The notes under the pieces were generated by a model. That model had not been told where the DNA came from and made no database searches. It was given only the letters and a program-made list of their open reading frames with translations. DNA of 64,000 nucleotides, from the NCBI GenBank assembly GCA_945863605.1, contig CAMAZP010000010.1:23429-87428 (forward strand), given 5' to 3'. Both the position numbers and the translations under genes were made by a program. Source of the DNA: Chitinophaga pinensis (lineage in GTDB: Bacteria; Bacteroidota; Bacteroidia; Flavobacteriales_D; Crocinitomicaceae). This document shows positions 62,056 to 64,000 of the stretch, piece after piece (the stretch's first letter is position 1; each line of letters opens with the position of its first letter).

Positions 62056-64000
62056 AGATAAAAATTTTCTTTATTACAGGGCTTATGCTGTATATTTTGG
62101 GTTTGTACTCATTATGCTTTTGGTATTGTATAAAACTGCTACTTTACAATGGAAAGGTCGAACAAGTTTATTTGAAGAGTCAGATGACTTAATACCTGTA
62201 CGCATTGTGAAACGCTATCCAAGAATGGGTGAAATCTTGGATGAAAACATGGTTCCTTTAGTTTCTTCTGTCACGTTCTATGATATTCACATGGATCCAA
62301 CAGTTGTAAAACAAGAAATTTTTGACGATAAAGTTTCCGAACTTGCTGCTGGTTTGAATAGAATTTATACTGAAAAAACAGCTCGTGAATGGGAAAATCA
62401 AATTCGTAGCGCAAGAGCAAATGGATCGAGGTATTTATCGATTAAAAATAAAGTTACTAACGAGCAAAGGAAACAATTGAGAGCTTTACCAATTTTCGAA
62501 CTCGGAAGAATGGAGGGTGGAATAATCGATACGGATGAAACAATTCTAAGAAAAAAACCAAATGGCGCTTTGTTGGACCGTGCACTTGGATATTATCAAA
62601 GTAAAGAAGAATATGGTAAAGAGGTTAAAGTAGGAATTGAAGGTGCTTTCATAAATTATTTACGCGGAACTGAAGGAGAAGAAATCGAACAAAAATTCTC
62701 AACTGGCTGGAAAAAAATTGGACAAATTGTTAAAGAAGCCGTAGAAGGTGCCGACATCATTACCAGCTTTGATAAAGAAATCCAGGAAGTAGCGCATTCT
62801 GAATTAGAGCGACAATTAAAGGAAATGGATGCCGATCACGGTTGTGTGATTTTAATGGATGTAAAGACAGGATTTGTTAAAGCAATTGTAAACCTAGGAA
62901 AACTAAAAGATGGCAGCTACGCTGAATTTTATAATTATGCAATTGGTGAACTTTCAACACCCGGCTCTACTTTCAAGCTAGCTTCCATAATGGCTGGATT
63001 GGAAGATGAAAAATATAAAATCACAGATAAAGTAAAAGCGATTGGTAATTATCAATTCGCTAATGGAAAGAAAATGGAGGACTCTAATAACGGAAGAGGT
63101 TATGGAGAAATTACAATTCAACAAGCTTTTGAAAAATCATCAAATGTAATTGCTCAAATCACCAACAAAGCCTACCGAAGTGAACCTGAAAGATTCATCA
63201 AAAGATTGGAACAATTTGGATTAACTGAAAAACTAGGAATAGATATCGAAGGAGAAAAAAAACCAATCATCCCTAGACCTGGTGGTGATATTTGGTCAGG
63301 ACTTTCTATACCTTGGATGTCAATAGGCTATGAACTAGAAATAACACCTATTCAAACCTTAGCTTTCTATAATGCTGTTGCAAATAATGGAACTCTAGTT
63401 CGTCCTCAATTTGTAAAAGAAATTAGACGTTCTGGTCAAACAATTAAAAAGTTCAATCCAATTATTCTAAAAAGTAAAATCTGCTCCGATCAAACCATAC
63501 GAATCGTTAAAGGTTGTCTAGAAGGTGTAATGAAAAATGGAACTGGAAGCGAACTAAAAGGTGTCGAATTTGAAATTGCTGGAAAAACAGGAACCGCAAA
63601 ATTAAGAGGAGACAAAGGAATATTTGAAGAAGAAAAAAACAGCTTATATCAAGCTTCGTTTGTGGGATATTTTCCAACTGACAAACCAATGTACTCGTGT
63701 ATTGTCGTGATTTCTAAGCCTCGAAAAGAAATTTATGGTGCACGTGTTTCTGGGACTGTGTTCGCAGCTATTGCTAATAAAGTTTATGCCAACACTTTAA
63801 GATATCACAAAGCTATTAACGAATCTACACCATTGAGCTACAACTTACCAAAAGTAAAAAGCGGAAATAAAAGAGACATAACTGCCCTGTTGAAAATGCT
63901 AAAAGTGAATTACCAATTAAACTACGAAGGAGAATGGTTAACAGCTGATACATTGGCTAAAAAAGTACAATTAGATAGAAAGAAAATTGATAAAAACCTT
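62048..64000 (+). CDS. ftsI: septal penicillin-binding protein, FtsI type (3' end missing)
   Basis: 651 residues are visible and the frame runs off the window. A short cytoplasmic start, one transmembrane helix (about 10-35, AVYFGFVLIMLLVLY), then a pedestal domain that begins RGEILD-like PRMGEILDENM. The transpeptidase domain carries the nucleophile in STFK (Ser307, Lys310), SSN at 364-366 and KTGTA at 513-517. The final residues (from about 600, ITALLKMLKVNYQLNYEG) look like the start of a PASTA domain, which Bacteroidota homologues carry. It crosslinks septal peptidoglycan in the periplasm. It overlaps the FtsL-like gene by 8 bp. Confidence 0.93.
   Translation, partial: MNKDKNFLYYRAYAVYFGFVLIMLLVLYKTATLQWKGRTSLFEESDDLIPVRIVKRYPRMGEILDENMVPLVSSVTFYDIHMDPTVVKQEIFDDKVSELAAGLNRIYTEKTAREWENQIRSARANGSRYLSIKNKVTNEQRKQLRALPIFELGRMEGGIIDTDETILRKKPNGALLDRALGYYQSKEEYGKEVKVGIEGAFINYLRGTEGEEIEQKFSTGWKKIGQIVKEAVEGADIITSFDKEIQEVAHSELERQLKEMDADHGCVILMDVKTGFVKAIVNLGKLKDGSYAEFYNYAIGELSTPGSTFKLASIMAGLEDEKYKITDKVKAIGNYQFANGKKMEDSNNGRGYGEITIQQAFEKSSNVIAQITNKAYRSEPERFIKRLEQFGLTEKLGIDIEGEKKPIIPRPGGDIWSGLSIPWMSIGYELEITPIQTLAFYNAVANNGTLVRPQFVKEIRRSGQTIKKFNPIILKSKICSDQTIRIVKGCLEGVMKNGTGSELKGVEFEIAGKTGTAKLRGDKGIFEEEKNSLYQASFVGYFPTDKPMYSCIVVISKPRKEIYGARVSGTVFAAIANKVYANTLRYHKAINESTPLSYNLPKVKSGNKRDITALLKMLKVNYQLNYEGEWLTADTLAKKVQLDRKKIDKNL

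Noticed and set aside
1..64000. tRNA or rRNA genes, insertion sequences, prophage or integrase genes
   Set aside because: Reading through all intergenic stretches gave no tRNA-like cloverleaf, no rRNA and no transposase or integrase.

Overview
The window is a contiguous piece of a low-G+C (about one third by eye) Bacteroidota chromosome, most likely from the order Flavobacteriales. The evidence is type IX secretion (T9SS) sorting domains of both type A and type B, DUF4249, DUF2911, DUF4292 and DUF3127 proteins, a short AMP nucleosidase, several good matches to the Bacteroidota -7 box TAnnTTTG upstream of genes, and almost no Shine-Dalgarno sequences. A Crocinitomicaceae or Fluviicola-like source is possible, but that is inference. 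Both ends cut through genes: a DUF4249 lipoprotein at the left and a division transpeptidase at the right. No rRNA, tRNA, CRISPR array, insertion sequence or prophage was seen.

Layout. 1-6.6 kb: a surface lipoprotein, a membrane thioredoxin-like protein, exonuclease VII large subunit, a MORN-type protein, a structured non-coding stretch, a flavin reductase-like protein, an OB-fold protein with an SSB-like tail, and a TrmH-type methyltransferase. 6.7-12.6 kb: a ferredoxin-NADP reductase-like enzyme, then the fatty-acid initiation operon DUF177-rpmF-plsX-fabH-accB-accC. 12.6-17.5 kb: a small exported protein overlapping a 1280-residue T9SS adhesin with recent tandem repeats, then a SOUL-family protein. 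17.6-23.6 kb: dut, a nucleotidyltransferase, a TPR lipoprotein, a DUF4292 lipoprotein and an EnvC-like protein in one tight cluster, then ribE. 23.7-27.1 kb (minus strand): an ALDH7-type dehydrogenase, an EamA permease and a DUF2911 protein.

27.5-33.9 kb: a DUF4143-type ATPase, then a TetR/ABC/HlyD/TolC envelope-spanning export operon whose ABC nucleotide-binding domain has lost its catalytic motifs. 34-37.3 kb: a small membrane protein, a SulP anion transporter and a beta-carbonic anhydrase (a probable bicarbonate module), and an SDR-like protein. 37.3-44.5 kb: a 1156-residue predicted outer-membrane protein, amn, a T9SS cargo gene lying between copies of a 22-nt repeat, and lysS. 44.8-51.6 kb: a second DUF4143-type ATPase, rsmE-holA, a glycosyltransferase with a flippase-like protein, ruvC, a YdeI-like protein and rnhA. 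51.6-58.9 kb (minus strand): a 1262-residue PKD-repeat T9SS protein, a MetH without its homocysteine domain, and rplU-rpmA. 59-64 kb: an EamA permease diverging from the start of the division/cell-wall cluster, mraZ-rsmH-ftsL-like-ftsI, with candidate MraZ boxes in between.

Most of the window is housekeeping sequence. The parts most worth a second look are the ABC exporter with an apparently dead ATPase, the two DUF4143-type ATPases each preceded by an array of its own half-site, the G+C-rich palindrome found both between genes and inside a reading frame, the nearly identical 219-bp coding repeats, and the SSB-like tail on the DUF3127 protein.
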